Shown: positions 9,286 through 18,419 of the stretch, piece after piece | Numbering within the stretch: the first letter of the stretch is position 1 | Layout of the letters: each line of letters opens with the position of its first letter | Assembly: GCF_001404515.1 (NCBI RefSeq) | Contig: NZ_CXWE01000003.1 | Coordinates: 682,001 to 746,000, forward strand | Source: Roseibium album | Lineage (GTDB): Bacteria; Pseudomonadota; Alphaproteobacteria; Rhizobiales; Stappiaceae | Reading direction: 5' to 3' | DNA length: 64,000 nucleotides | Made by a program: the position numbers and the translations under genes | The notes under the pieces: model-generated | Databases searched by the model: none | Told to the model about the DNA's origin: nothing | The model's input: the letters and a program-made list of their open reading frames with translations, nothing else

Positions 9286-12120
9286 TCACGATGCCTGACG
9301 GTGAACTTTACGGGAAACCGGGGCGGCAGGGTCGAGTTCTACATGTCCCCCGACAGCGGCAGCAAGACGTTCTCGAATGATTTCCTGACGGCCGATATTG
9401 GAAATCTTCTGCCCTGTCAGATCGGTGACGTAAAAGACATCGACCACCTTTTCCCCGAAGGTCGAGATATGTGCCGAGCCTATGTTCAGATTGAGCGTCG
9501 CGATCGAGCGCGTGAGGTCGTAAAGCAGTCCCGGCCGGTCCAGGCCGGTGATTTCAAGCACGGTGTAGTCGTTGGACAGTGAGTTGTTGACCAGTATTTC
9601 GGTTGCAACCTTGAATGCTTTTACCCGGCCTTTCATGGCGTTTTTCCGGGACACCGGTTCAGGCAGGCGCTCTTCACCGCGCAACGTCTTGTGGATCAAC
9701 TGGGTGATCCGCTCGCCCCGGCGGTGTTCGTCCACGTTGTCAGGCAATTCCCGTCCGATGAAGATCGTGTCGAGTGCAAATCCGTCTGTCGTGGTGTCGA
9801 TCTGCGCGTCAACGATGTTGGCACCGGTCGAAAAACATGCCCCCGCGATGATGGAAAGCAGTCGCGGATGGTCCGGCGCCATGATGTTCAGCTCCGTCAC
9901 ACCCTCGAAAGCGCGCGGAATGACCTCAAAGGCGAGGCGTTTCTTGTCCTTGTCGGCCTTGTGCAGAAGTTCGGCATGGGTCAGCAGCCGCTCCGGTTCG
10001 GTCCGCAGCCAGTATGCTGGATAGTGGCGCTTGAGATAGGCGTTTCTGTCTTTCTGGGACCAGTGGTCGAGCTTGGCTACCAGGTCCTGCTTGGCGAGCT
10101 CGATGGTCTGGTTGTGTGACATCTTCGAGTGGCCGCCGGAAAGGTGGGGCTCGGTCGCGTAGAACAGCGTTCTGAGCAACTGTCCCTTCCAGCCGTTGAA
10201 GACCCCCGGACCAACTGCGCGAATGTCCGCGACGGTCAGGATCAGCAGCAGTTTCAGCCGCTCCAGGGACTGGACGGTATTGGCGAAGTCGGTGATGGTT
10301 TTGCGGTCGTTGAGGTCGCGCGACTGGGCAATGGTGCTCATGTCCAGGTGATGTTCGATCAGCCACGCAACTGTTTCCGTCTCGGCTTCCTTCAATCCGA
10401 ACCGGGGACATATCTTGCGGGCAACCTTTGCGCCCGCGATGGAATGGTCTTCCGGGCGTCCCTTTGCGATATCGTGCAGGAACATCGCCACATAAAGCAC
10501 CTTGCGGTTCTGCAGCGTCAGGATCAATTCAGTGGAGAGCGGGTGATCTTCGCCGGAGTTGCCGCGTTCGATTTCGGACAGAACGCCGATCGAGCGGATC
10601 AGATGCTCGTCAACCGTGTAGTGATGATACATGCTGAACTGCATCATCGCGACAACCTTGCCGAAATCCGGCACAAACCGGCCGAGGACACCGGTTTCAT
10701 TCATTTTGCGAAGTGTTTTTTCAGGCTTGTTTCGAGAGGTTAGCACCGAAAGAAACAGCCGGTTGGCTTCCGGATCGTTCTTCAGGTCGCTGTCGATCAG
10801 CTTGAGCGAATGCCGGATCAGCCGCGTCAGCTGCGGGTGCATGTTGTAGTCGTGCTTGTCGGCGAGCTGGAACACCCTGAGGATATTCGCCGGATCGGTT
10901 TTGAAGATCGTATCGGTGGTGACGTTGAGGCGGTTGTTCTCCACGACAAACCCGGGACCACCCTTGACCGGTTTTGCCACGCTGCTCATCCGCCCGCTGC
11001 GCAGACGCCGCATCATGCCGGAAATACCCTTGCCGCGTGGCTCCTTGACGTGCTCTTCCTCAAGGGCTGCGCAGATGATGCGCGTCAGGTCACCGACATC
11101 CTTTGCGACCAGGAAGTAGTGCTTCATGAATCGCTCGACATCGCGCATTCCCGGATGCTGGGTGTAGCTGAGCCGGATGGCGATTTCGCGCTGAAACTCG
11201 AATGCGAGCCGCTCTTCCGGACGTCCGGTGAGAAAATGCAGATGACAGCGGACCGCCCAGAGGAAGTCCTCGGATTTTGCAAAGCGCGCATATTCGGAGC
11301 GGGTAAGAACCCCTTTCTTGACGAGGTCTGCCTGCCTGTCTACCCGATAGTGGTATTTTGCGATCCAGAACAGTGTGTTGAGGTCGCGCAGCCCACCCTT
11401 GCCTTCCTTGATGTTGGGTTCGACAAGATAACGGGATGTGCCTTGCCGGCGATGCCGCTCGTCCCGCTCTTGAAGCTTTGCCGCGATGAATTCCGAACTG
11501 GTCCCGCTGACAACTTCGGTATCGAACCGCGTCGCCATTTCTTCAAAAAGAGGCTTGTCGCCCCAAATGTAACGGGCTTCCAGGATGGCGGTCCGGATGG
11601 TCATGTCCGATCTGGCAAGCCGGATGCACTCGTCAATGTTGCGGGTCGCGTGCCCGACCTTGAATCCCAGATCCCAGAGCATGTAGAGGATGTATTCAAC
11701 GACCTGCTCACCCCAGGGAGTTTGCTTGTAAGGCAGGATGAACAGGAGATCGATGTCCGATCCCGGGGCCAGTGTTCCGCGCCCGTAACCGCCGACCGCG
11801 GCAACGGACATGCGCTCGGCGGCGGACGGGTTCTTGACGCGGTAAACGTGTTGAACGGCGAAATCGTAAATCACGCGGATCAGCTCATCCTGGATACAGG
11901 AAAGACGCGAGGCGCAAAGCAGGCCGCCGCCGTCTTCGTCCAGTTTTTTCTGCACGGCGGCGCGCGAAGATTTCACTTCCGTTTTCAACATGCTCAGCAC
12001 AGCCGACCTGATTTTGCTGTCCGATCCGTCGCCGTCACTAGCAACCGTGAGTGCTTTCAGGCGGGACCGCAGGTCCACTACGTCGATCAGTTCGGCAAGG
12101 TCATCCTGGCTGGGTTGCAT
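9286..12120 (-). CDS. glnD: PII uridylyltransferase / uridylyl-removing enzyme GlnD
   Basis: Cytoplasmic nitrogen sensor that uridylylates PII proteins when glutamine is low and removes UMP when glutamine is high. The nucleotidyltransferase domain shows GGYGRG (110-115) and DIDLLF (122-127). The HD hydrolase domain carries LHDIAKGRPEDHS. Two ACT domains follow near the C-terminus, starting at LNIMAPDHPRLLSIIAG and LEITGLDRPGLLYDLTR. At 944 residues it has a normal full length for alphaproteobacteria. Both catalytic centres look intact. It is the first gene of a likely glnD-murJ unit. Confidence 0.98.
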   Translation of the reverse strand: MQPSQDDLAELIDVVDLRSRLKALTVASDGDGSDSKIRSAVLSMLKTEVKSSRAAVQKKLDEDGGGLLCASRLSCIQDELIRVIYDFAVQHVYRVKNPSAAERMSVAAVGGYGRGTLAPGSDIDLLFILPYKQTPWGEQVVEYILYMLWDLGFKVGHATRNIDECIRLARSDMTIRTAILEARYIWGDKPLFEEMATRFDTEVVSGTSSEFIAAKLQERDERHRRQGTSRYLVEPNIKEGKGGLRDLNTLFWIAKYHYRVDRQADLVKKGVLTRSEYARFAKSEDFLWAVRCHLHFLTGRPEERLAFEFQREIAIRLSYTQHPGMRDVERFMKHYFLVAKDVGDLTRIICAALEEEHVKEPRGKGISGMMRRLRSGRMSSVAKPVKGGPGFVVENNRLNVTTDTIFKTDPANILRVFQLADKHDYNMHPQLTRLIRHSLKLIDSDLKNDPEANRLFLSVLTSRNKPEKTLRKMNETGVLGRFVPDFGKVVAMMQFSMYHHYTVDEHLIRSIGVLSEIERGNSGEDHPLSTELILTLQNRKVLYVAMFLHDIAKGRPEDHSIAGAKVARKICPRFGLKEAETETVAWLIEHHLDMSTIAQSRDLNDRKTITDFANTVQSLERLKLLLILTVADIRAVGPGVFNGWKGQLLRTLFYATEPHLSGGHSKMSHNQTIELAKQDLVAKLDHWSQKDRNAYLKRHYPAYWLRTEPERLLTHAELLHKADKDKKRLAFEVIPRAFEGVTELNIMAPDHPRLLSIIAGACFSTGANIVDAQIDTTTDGFALDTIFIGRELPDNVDEHRRGERITQLIHKTLRGEERLPEPVSRKNAMKGRVKAFKVATEILVNNSLSNDYTVLEITGLDRPGLLYDLTRSIATLNLNIGSAHISTFGEKVVDVFYVTDLTGQKISNIGRQEIIRERLAAAVGGHVELDPAAPVSRKVHRQAS

Positions 12121-12180
12121 GAGTGATTCAGGGTCCGTTTTACTGGCCGGCGATGCGGCTCGCTATCCGAATGCAAGCTT

Positions 12181-12210
12181 ATATAGGGATCACACGATAA
12201 GGACACGTAA
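12181..12210 (-). promoter_or_regulatory. Possible glnD promoter
   Basis: On the minus strand, TTACGT (12210-12205) and CTATAT (12186-12181) are separated by 18 bases, about 60 bases before the glnD start. The -10 element is good for an alphaproteobacterial vegetative promoter and the -35 is moderate. The rest of the 243-base gap between glnD and the xre gene shows no gene. Confidence 0.35.
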
Positions 12211-12363
12211 ATCTGGGGTCGGTGCATGGAACACCGGAACACGCTCGTTCGGATTTACTTGATCCGGTACCGACATGTTCGCATACGAGCCTGACGCCAG
12301 GCTCGAGAAGCCGGGAACGCGCAAGAAATCCGGATACTGACCGGTCCGTCCATGTCAGTCTGA

Positions 12364-12735
12364 TCAGACGTCATCCTTGGCAGCCGAAACCCTGAGCTGG
12401 TGCAGCAGGGCCGCCAGCGAGTCTTCCGACAGGACACTGATCTTGATTGACAACTGGTTGGCAAGCTCCGTCGCTTTCGGGTGCATGCCGGCTGTGTCTA
12501 TGGTGATCCTTGGATCCGACAGTTCCGCCAGGCGCTGGATTTCCTCTGCTTCATCCCAGATCACGTTGAAATAGGTGATGATCCTTTGCACGAGGAACCA
12601 GGTCGGTTTGCCTCGTTTGCCATGTTCAAGCGCGGAAAGATACGCGCTGGAAACCGAGAGTGCGGCGGCCATCTCCTTCAGCGACACGTCGCGCTTTGCC
12701 CTGAGTTCCCGAATTTTTGCCCCAAGCGGTGTCAC
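12364..12735 (-). CDS. XRE-family helix-turn-helix regulator
   Basis: Small cytoplasmic DNA-binding protein of 123 residues. The N-terminal HTH reads LGAKIRELRAKRDVSLKEMA and AALSVSSAYLSALEHGKRG, a classical Cro/C1-type fold. The C-terminal 60 residues are an uncharacterised helical extension. I place the start at a GTG (12735) because AAGGTAGG lies just before it and the longer frame to 12807 runs through the end of the Smr gene. It is the last gene of the tim44-mltA-Smr-xre operon, with only 4 bases after the Smr stop, an arrangement conserved in Rhizobiales. Its target is unknown. Confidence 0.88.
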   Translation of the reverse strand: MTPLGAKIRELRAKRDVSLKEMAAALSVSSAYLSALEHGKRGKPTWFLVQRIITYFNVIWDEAEEIQRLAELSDPRITIDTAGMHPKATELANQLSIKISVLSEDSLAALLHQLRVSAAKDDV

Positions 12736-12739
12736 GGTC

Positions 12740-13309
12740 CTACCTTCTTTTTCGTATCCGGACGTAGAGCGCCCCTGCTCCACCGTGGCTGGCATGTGCT
12801 TCTTCATACCCCAGCACTACCGAACGAACGTCCGGCATGGACAGCCACTGAGGGACCATTCTGCGCAAAATCCCGCGTTCGTCCATATACGCTCTTTCGG
12901 GACCGCCCCCTTTGCCCGTAATAACCAGCACGACCTTGTGCCCGCGGGCCTGAGCTTGATAGAGAAATCCCAGCAATCGATCGTGAGCCTGATACTGCGT
13001 CAGTCCGTGTAAATCGACGCGGGCATCGATCGCCGTCACACCGCGGACGATTTTTCTTCTGTACCGGGTCTCGAGCTGGTTCAGGGGTAAAACAGAAGGT
13101 GTCTTTCTGGTCGGATCGGGTGCCTTGATCGCTGTTGCGGTCTTGGGACTTTTCGCCGTCTTCGGCGGTTCAGCCTCCAGTGTTCGTGCCAGTTCTTCCT
13201 CAAGATCCTGGGCCCGCTCGGGATGGAGCGGTGTCAGCGTTTTCGCAACCTTGCCCCAAAGCTCCCGGTCTTCAGGAGACAGACTGCCCTTTTTCCCCCG
13301 TCTCGCCAT
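12740..13309 (-). CDS. Smr/MutS2-domain protein (YdaL/SmrA type)
   Basis: Putative Smr-domain nuclease of 189 residues. The C-terminal Smr domain is recognisable by DARVDLHGLTQYQAHDRLLGFL, then VLVITGKGG and a final HGGAGALYVRIRKRR. These match the conserved LDLHGxT, TGKG and GGxGaxyV motifs. The first 80 residues are charged and Pro/Ala/Lys-rich, typical of a flexible linker. It sits 3 bases from the mltA stop and almost touches the xre gene, so it is translated from the same operon. The substrate is not established for this stand-alone type; nicking or cleavage of DNA or RNA is family inference. Confidence 0.92.
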   Translation of the reverse strand: MARRGKKGSLSPEDRELWGKVAKTLTPLHPERAQDLEEELARTLEAEPPKTAKSPKTATAIKAPDPTRKTPSVLPLNQLETRYRRKIVRGVTAIDARVDLHGLTQYQAHDRLLGFLYQAQARGHKVVLVITGKGGGPERAYMDERGILRRMVPQWLSMPDVRSVVLGYEEAHASHGGAGALYVRIRKRR

Positions 13310-13312
13310 GGA

Positions 13313-14548
13313 TCAGTCTGCCGCCGCCTTTGTTTCCTGACGCCCCGGATGTGGCAGGAGGACGGTGAATTGTGCTGCGTGGCGGATACGTCCGGCGATA
13401 TCTCCGGACAGGTTTCCCGATCCCACGAAAATATCGCCACGCGCCTTGCCCTTGATCGCCGAGCCGGTATCGTCTGCGACCATCAGTCTGGAAAAAGACC
13501 TGCCTTCAGCATCCAAATCCGGCAAATCCGTCTGAAGAAAAACGAGCGCGCCATAGGGAGTGTGGTCAGGATCGATCGCGAGGCTGCGTCCGGGAACAAG
13601 CGGCAGCCCGGCGGCGCCGATGGGTCCTTCGGACGGTAGCGTGTCGGTGACCTCGCGAAAGAAAATATAGGACCGGTTCTCTCTGAAAAGGGCGTCTCGC
13701 TTGTCCGGGTTATTCACGAGCCAGGAACGCAGACCCGTCATGGTGAAGTCTTCAGGTGTTCCCTTGCCGCGCTTGACCAGCAGCCGTCCGATTCCCGTGT
13801 AGGGATGGCCGGTCTTGCCCGCATAGCCGACGCGCATCACTGAGCCGTCGGTCATTCGGAGCCGCGCCGATCCCTGTACGTGAATGAAATAGGCATCAAT
13901 CGGGTCGGCAAGCCAGGCCAGTTCCAGGCCTTCGCCGTCGAGCGCACCGTCCATGATTGCTGGCCTGTCGGGCATTTCTTCAAAACGGCTGTTTGCACGG
14001 CGTCCATGACTGAGATGAGTTGGCCAGTCATCCGGTTTGTTTTCCGGCGTGATCGCCTCAAGTCCCGCAGGTTTCCCGAGAAGCGGAACGTCAAAGCCAT
14101 CGGTTTTTTTGCGGGAGGCGGCCACTTCGGGTTCGAAATATCCGGTAACGAAACCGGGCACGGTCACGCGGTAAGGCCTGAAATTCGTTTCCAAGAACCG
14201 GCGTGCCTCTGTTTCTGTGTTGATTGGTTCGCGATTTGCGCTCAGACAAAGGCTGCGGATCTCGTCGAGACCGTAGTTCATCGGCAGTGTCGGATCCCTT
14301 GGGTCTTCATGCCTGGAACAAAACCGCAGAAAACCGTTCAGCGCCGCCAGGTGGTCGTCTTGATGCCAACCTGTCAGGTCCGAATAGGCAGTTTCCTCAA
14401 GATGATCGGGAATCTTTGGGCTTTGAGGCATGGCCGATCCGGCTCCCGCAAAGAAAAGCGGCGCGGCCAGAACCGCGCCCTTCAAGCTTAAGCAGACCAG
14501 AGGCAAGACAATCACCCCTGTCAGCCGATCCATCCACGTCATCGTCAC
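13313..14548 (-). CDS. mltA: Membrane-bound lytic murein transglycosylase A (MltA)
   Basis: Peptidoglycan-cleaving lytic transglycosylase acting in the periplasm. The N-terminus has a hydrophobic export signal (about residues 8-38) without a clear lipobox. The MltA domain contains VTGYFEPEVAASRK and YFIHVQGSARLRM. The C-terminal 3D domain includes LAIDPDHTPYGALVFL and LMVADDTGSAIKGKARGDIF, which holds the conserved catalytic Asp. At 411 residues it is normal for the alphaproteobacterial branch. Its GTG start at 14548 overlaps the tim44 stop as GTGA (an ATG two codons on is an alternative), so translation is probably coupled. Confidence 0.95.
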   Translation of the reverse strand: MTMTWMDRLTGVIVLPLVCLSLKGAVLAAPLFFAGAGSAMPQSPKIPDHLEETAYSDLTGWHQDDHLAALNGFLRFCSRHEDPRDPTLPMNYGLDEIRSLCLSANREPINTETEARRFLETNFRPYRVTVPGFVTGYFEPEVAASRKKTDGFDVPLLGKPAGLEAITPENKPDDWPTHLSHGRRANSRFEEMPDRPAIMDGALDGEGLELAWLADPIDAYFIHVQGSARLRMTDGSVMRVGYAGKTGHPYTGIGRLLVKRGKGTPEDFTMTGLRSWLVNNPDKRDALFRENRSYIFFREVTDTLPSEGPIGAAGLPLVPGRSLAIDPDHTPYGALVFLQTDLPDLDAEGRSFSRLMVADDTGSAIKGKARGDIFVGSGNLSGDIAGRIRHAAQFTVLLPHPGRQETKAAAD

Positions 14549-15267
14549 TCGGCGGATTCGGTCGCAACCAGTTTCCAGTTGGGATCGCGGGACATCGTGT
14601 CGCGCGCGAAGGTCCAGATATCGACCACTTCGGTCACCTTGGCCGGATCCCCGTCGACAACCTCGCCTTCCTTGTCGCGGGTTGCGGAAATCAACTGGCT
14701 GTGGATCTTGACGGTGACCTGAGCCGTGGAGTTCTTCAGCGCTGCCTCGACGATTTCAGCCTTGTCGATGCCGACAAAGGTTGATTCGATTGTTTCGCCG
14801 CGTTTTTCCCGGTCCTCGATCGCGCCGACAAAGCCTTCGTAGACGTCGCTGGACAGAAGATTCTTGAGAGCCTTCTTGTCGCCGTCCGCGAACGCCATCA
14901 CGATCATTTCGTAGGCGGCGCGTGCGCCCTGCAGAAATTCCTGGGGTTCGAAACTCCGGTCCACTGAAAGAATCTGTTTCAATGCGCTGTTGAGAGCGGA
15001 CCCTTCCGGCGCAACCTTGTCGATCACCACATCGCCACCTTGAGCCGATTCCTGCGACATTTCTGCCGGTTGGTCGGTCTGGTTCGGAAGCGGGATGACG
15101 TTGTCCTGGCCGTTGGTCTGCTCATTCGGCTGCTCCGGTTTGGAGTAGGGATCGAAAGGCGGGCGCTCATTTCCGGTACGTTTGCCCAGGACAGATCTCA
15201 GTCTGAACAGAATAAAAACCGCTAGTCCCAACAGGAGGAGGTTTAGTGGGTCGAAAATTTCATTCAT
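14545..15267 (-). CDS. Tim44/TimA-domain protein
   Basis: Membrane-anchored protein of 240 residues with an N-terminal membrane segment (LLLLGLAVFILFRLRSVLG), a Pro/Gln/Asn-rich linker (about 35-75), and a C-terminal Tim44-like domain (about 95-240) with FLQGARAAYEMIVMAFADGD and VDIWTFARDTMSRDPNWKLVATE. The ending PNWKLVAT is typical of this family. Bacterial Tim44 homologues (TimA) are related to the mitochondrial import motor subunit; their bacterial role is not well defined. It is first in the operon with mltA, Smr and xre, divergent from fxsA across a 238-base gap. Confidence 0.93.
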   Translation of the reverse strand: MNEIFDPLNLLLLGLAVFILFRLRSVLGKRTGNERPPFDPYSKPEQPNEQTNGQDNVIPLPNQTDQPAEMSQESAQGGDVVIDKVAPEGSALNSALKQILSVDRSFEPQEFLQGARAAYEMIVMAFADGDKKALKNLLSSDVYEGFVGAIEDREKRGETIESTFVGIDKAEIVEAALKNSTAQVTVKIHSQLISATRDKEGEVVDGDPAKVTEVVDIWTFARDTMSRDPNWKLVATESAE

Positions 15268-15505
15268 CTTACGTTCCGGCTACCCTTTGGAGGCACATCA
15301 AGCCGCCTCTTGCATGTTCAGCTGCGTGCTGCCCGCGTTCAGTGTCTGCTACCTACCTATTTAGGGGCTTCTTGAACCAGCATCCAGACCCGGGGGCAAG
15401 TCTGAAATTTTTGCAATGATTATCTTTCCTGCGCGCGCCTGCTCGCATTTTTGTGAGCGAATGTCTAGGTTATATCCAAATAACTTATCAGACCATGGAG
15501 GTCCC

Positions 15506-16036
15506 GTGGGACTTTATATCATTGCCGCCATCATTTTGCTGCCCCTGATTGAGATTGCTGTCTTTATCTGGGTGGGTGGTCTGATTGGCGTATTGCCGAC
15601 AATTCTGCTGACAATCATCACTGCTCTTGCCGGCACGGTCATGCTGCGCCAGCAGGGACTGTCGTTGCTCACCCGCATGCAGAGCGAACTGGACGCCGGT
15701 CGCGCCCCCGGAAGCGAGGTCATGCAAGGCGCGATGATCGTTCTTGCCAGTATTTTCCTTCTGATTCCGGGGTTTGTAACCGACGCAATCGGTTTGCTTT
15801 TGTTCATCCCTCCGGTGCGGCAGGCGCTTGCAAACTTCATCATTGCCCGCTCCAACGTCGTGATCGTGCAGGGTGGCCAGACTGGACAGGGTGGCGGAAG
15901 ACCCGACGATCATGTGGTCGATCTGGACCAGCAGGACTGGTCAGAGAAGCAGGATGGTTCGTCCGAGGGTTCGTCCGGCAGCGATCGGCCCAGAATCAGT
16001 CCGTGGCAGGATGGCTCGAATGACGCGAAGCCTTAA
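15506..16036 (+). CDS. fxsA: FxsA family membrane protein
   Basis: Inner membrane protein of 176 residues, homologous to E. coli FxsA, which relieves exclusion of phage T7 by F plasmid when overproduced. Three or four hydrophobic segments are visible: GLYIIAAIILLPLIEIAVFIWV, IGVLPTILLTIITALAGTVML and MIVLASIFLLIPGFVTDAIGLLLFIPPVR, with the conserved RQQGL between. The C-terminal 45 residues are polar and Ser/Gly/Asp-rich. A longer frame from 15416 exists, but the GTG at 15506 has GGAGG at the right distance and gives the family's N-terminus. In many Rhizobiales secB follows here; in this window an acyltransferase gene does. Confidence 0.93.
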   Translation: MGLYIIAAIILLPLIEIAVFIWVGGLIGVLPTILLTIITALAGTVMLRQQGLSLLTRMQSELDAGRAPGSEVMQGAMIVLASIFLLIPGFVTDAIGLLLFIPPVRQALANFIIARSNVVIVQGGQTGQGGGRPDDHVVDLDQQDWSEKQDGSSEGSSGSDRPRISPWQDGSNDAKP

Positions 16037-16152
16037 CCCTGTTTGAAAGTCACTAAAACGTGACACCGGCTGTATGCGTAAAATTTACCAGTGCAGGTTA
16101 GGTCTGTGCCTTGGTCTGCGGTGAAAACCGCTTGGAACGGAAGGTGCAAACC

Positions 16153-17184
16153 ATGGGTGCTGGGCGCGTTGACTGGGTCGATACGGCCAAGGGCATCTGC
16201 ATCATCTTCGTCGTGATGATGCATTCGGTGCTGGGCGTTGAGGCCGCGGCCGGCGAAACCGGTTGGATGCATGTCGTCGTCGCCTTTGCGGCACCTTTCC
16301 GGATGCCGGACTTTTTCCTGATCTCCGGCCTGTTCCTGTCCAATGTCATCGCGCGTGACTGGAAACTCTATCTTGATCGCAAGGTCGTTCACTTCGCCTA
16401 TTTTTACGTGCTCTGGATGACGATTCAGTTCGCGGTCAAGGCCCCGGTCTTCATGGGGGACATGGGCGCCATGGGAACTCTGGAGTTCTATCTCCTGAGC
16501 TTTGTTCAGCCCTTCGGCACCCTCTGGTTCATCTACATGCTGCCGGTCTTCTTCGTGGTCTGCAAGCTGGCCCATGACAACCGCATTCCCTGGCAGGTGA
16601 TGCTGGCATTCGGCGCTGTTCTTCAGGTCGCACCGATCCATACCGGCTGGCTTCTTGTCGATGAATTCGCCTCGCGTTTCGTCTATTTCTATGCCGGTTA
16701 CATCTTCGCACCACAGATCTTCAGGCTTGCCGCCTGGGCGCGTGAACGTATCGGCGTCAGCCTTGCCTATCTGGTCGGCTGGGGCCTGGTAAACGGCGGT
16801 CTGGTTTATTTCGGCTGGGCCCATCTGCCGGTTATCGCGCTTGCTCTCGGTGCGGCGGGTGCAGGTGCAATCATCCTGACCAGCGCGCTGATCGTCAACT
16901 CGGGCCAGCTCGGCCTCCTGCGCCATTTCGGCGCGAATTCCATCGTCATCTATCTGGCCTTCTTCTTCCCGATGGGCGTTACCCGCGTGATCCTTTTGAA
17001 ACTTGGATTTCTTGACATCGGCACCGTTTCGCTGATCGTCACGATCGTTGCTTCCGTCAGTCCGATGATCCTGTTCTGGATGATTCGGAAAACAAACCTC
17101 GGCTGGTTCCTGTTCAAGCGACCCGAATGGGCCCATCTCACCGGGACCTTTGGCAGGAAAAGACAGCCGCAGGCTGCTGAGTAA
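16153..17184 (+). CDS. Acyltransferase 3 family membrane protein
   Basis: Integral membrane O-acyltransferase of about 343 residues with ten or so hydrophobic segments. The N-terminus reads RVDWVDTAKGICIIFVVMMHS, containing the family's D-x-A-KG-I and the catalytic-type His in the first membrane segment. ISGLFLSN is the conserved SGxxL/F region. A start at 16111 is possible, but the ATG at 16153 has GGAAGG 8 bases upstream and begins just before the first membrane segment. Members acetylate or succinylate sugars on polysaccharides or antibiotics; the substrate here cannot be read. It is not in an obvious polysaccharide cluster, and its right side borders an AT-rich island. Confidence 0.88.
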   Translation: MGAGRVDWVDTAKGICIIFVVMMHSVLGVEAAAGETGWMHVVVAFAAPFRMPDFFLISGLFLSNVIARDWKLYLDRKVVHFAYFYVLWMTIQFAVKAPVFMGDMGAMGTLEFYLLSFVQPFGTLWFIYMLPVFFVVCKLAHDNRIPWQVMLAFGAVLQVAPIHTGWLLVDEFASRFVYFYAGYIFAPQIFRLAAWARERIGVSLAYLVGWGLVNGGLVYFGWAHLPVIALALGAAGAGAIILTSALIVNSGQLGLLRHFGANSIVIYLAFFFPMGVTRVILLKLGFLDIGTVSLIVTIVASVSPMILFWMIRKTNLGWFLFKRPEWAHLTGTFGRKRQPQAAE

Positions 17185-17305
17185 GTCGAGGAAAAAGTAC
17201 GTCTGAGGTTTTTTTGACCAGTAAAGTGAATCGGCCCTTTTACTTGCAAAGCAACTAATCAAATGATGCCAGTTTTTCACTGTTGTTGTTCGAGGGGCGG
17301 TGAAT

Positions 17306-17530
17306 TTATTTCCGATGAAGGAAATAAGTTAAGTACAAGAACGCTGATATGCTTATAATTGTTCCTGTAATCGAGGCATATGCTAGCGGCAGTATGAGGA
17401 AGAGGGAACATGTGCAAAAAAGCCAAATGAATATGACAACTATCGCATGGAAGAACTTTTGATCAGTAATTTCCTGATCTAGAAAATAGTTGATGATTTT
17501 TTTAAAAACCGGGCTTGGTAAATCTTGCAT
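17306..17530 (-). CDS. Small two-span membrane protein, unknown
   Basis: A 74-residue frame with a polar N-terminus (about 1-26) and two hydrophobic segments (IVVIFIWLFCTCSLFLILPL and IISISAFLYLTYFL). The ATG at 17530 has GAGGTG five bases upstream, a good ribosome binding site, which is the main reason to call it real. Codon use is AT-rich, unlike all neighbours. I do not recognise a family. It lies alone in the AT-rich island. Toxin-like small membrane proteins have this look, but nothing in the sequence shows such a role. Confidence 0.45.
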   Translation of the reverse strand: MQDLPSPVFKKIINYFLDQEITDQKFFHAIVVIFIWLFCTCSLFLILPLAYASITGTIISISAFLYLTYFLHRK

Positions 17531-17723
17531 CAATACACCTCAAAAATTCTTCTTCTTAAGATCCTTCTGAATAGTGCTGATTGCAATAATAATTCCTATT
17601 TCACCGTGTGCTACAAAAAGTTACGCCCAGAAGTGCAATCGCGATTGACTTCTCGCATCTAAAGATTCGGGTCAAAGCATAAGCCACGGACGGTGGAAAA
17701 ATTATTCACAAATGTACGTGTAG

Positions 17724-18138
17724 CTATTTGAGGCGGGGGAAACCATCGAAACGTTTCGACAGATATATGAAAAGTGACACCCAAAGTGTGAAATAAATCA
17801 GCCGCACGAACTGAACAATTATTTCAATGCCTTCACGCAAAACAATCAGGCGGAAAAGCTGTTCTTGCACAATTAAGGTTAAACTGATGTATCCGGCAAT
17901 TGCCACATACTTCCAAACTGGAAATTTGATCCAGTCCTTAATTTTCGTATCATATATTGAAAAAACCAGTGCTGACGAAATACAATATACAAGTATACAA
18001 AAAGATAAATCTTAAATTCTAACGAGGCTGATACTCGTTTCTTTTCGATGAACAAGAAAAATATAGTTACGAATACAAAAGGTAATAATGTAAACTGCAA
18101 TAAGGAGTAATTTCCAGCTGAAAAAATACATGAAGAAA
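17724..18138 (-). pseudogene. Decayed membrane-protein gene fragment (apparent frameshift)
   Basis: Two overlapping minus-strand frames look like parts of one hydrophobic protein. The first, open from about 18138, reads FSAGNYSLLQFTLLPFVFV and on through IFFLFIEKKR. The second, open after a TAA at 18014-18012, continues from about 17990 with ISSALVFSIYDTKIKDWIKF, KYVAIAGYISLTLIVQEQLF and ends at FDGFPRLK (stop at 17724). Joined in the overlap (17960-18011) they make about 125 residues with three or four membrane segments. No proper start or N-terminal half is present. The pattern loosely recalls the C-terminal half of acyltransferase or polysaccharide membrane proteins, but I would not name it. 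Confidence 0.45.
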
Positions 18139-18419
18139 TTTATGAAAAAAACTCGATTCAACCCTCAATCCTCTTGAGCACGATAGACGCAAAGGAAGGG
18201 AAAGAATGGAAAAATACTCTAGAAATCCGCGAAAGATAGAGCGTTGGCCTCTGCAGTTTGAAAGACTCAAGTCCTGATTTTCCGTAAGACGGCCTCATAA
18301 TTCTGCTACGTTCGCCAGATCCGCCTTTGCTTTGCTACTTGCTGTACTAGAAATTCGAGGGTGGGCGATGTCGGCTGAGAGGGCGCACTTTTCCCTTTCC
18401 TCAGGCACGCGGTCCGGGC

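Larger units (their letters stand above)
17185..18419. other. AT-rich island between acyltransferase gene and polA
   Basis: About 1.2 kb of markedly AT-rich DNA in an otherwise GC-rich window. It contains one plausible small gene (17306-17530, minus) and a broken membrane-protein frame (17724-18138, minus). GC content returns to the local norm near 18280, just before polA. No transposase, integrase, tRNA or obvious terminal repeats are visible, so how it was acquired cannot be read. The last 150 bases must hold the polA promoter. Confidence 0.6.

Noticed and set aside
16033-17280. 415-residue minus-strand open frame opposite the acyltransferase gene
   Set aside because: The composition is Asp/His/Gln/Arg-rich without domain features, and the plus-strand membrane protein is convincing.
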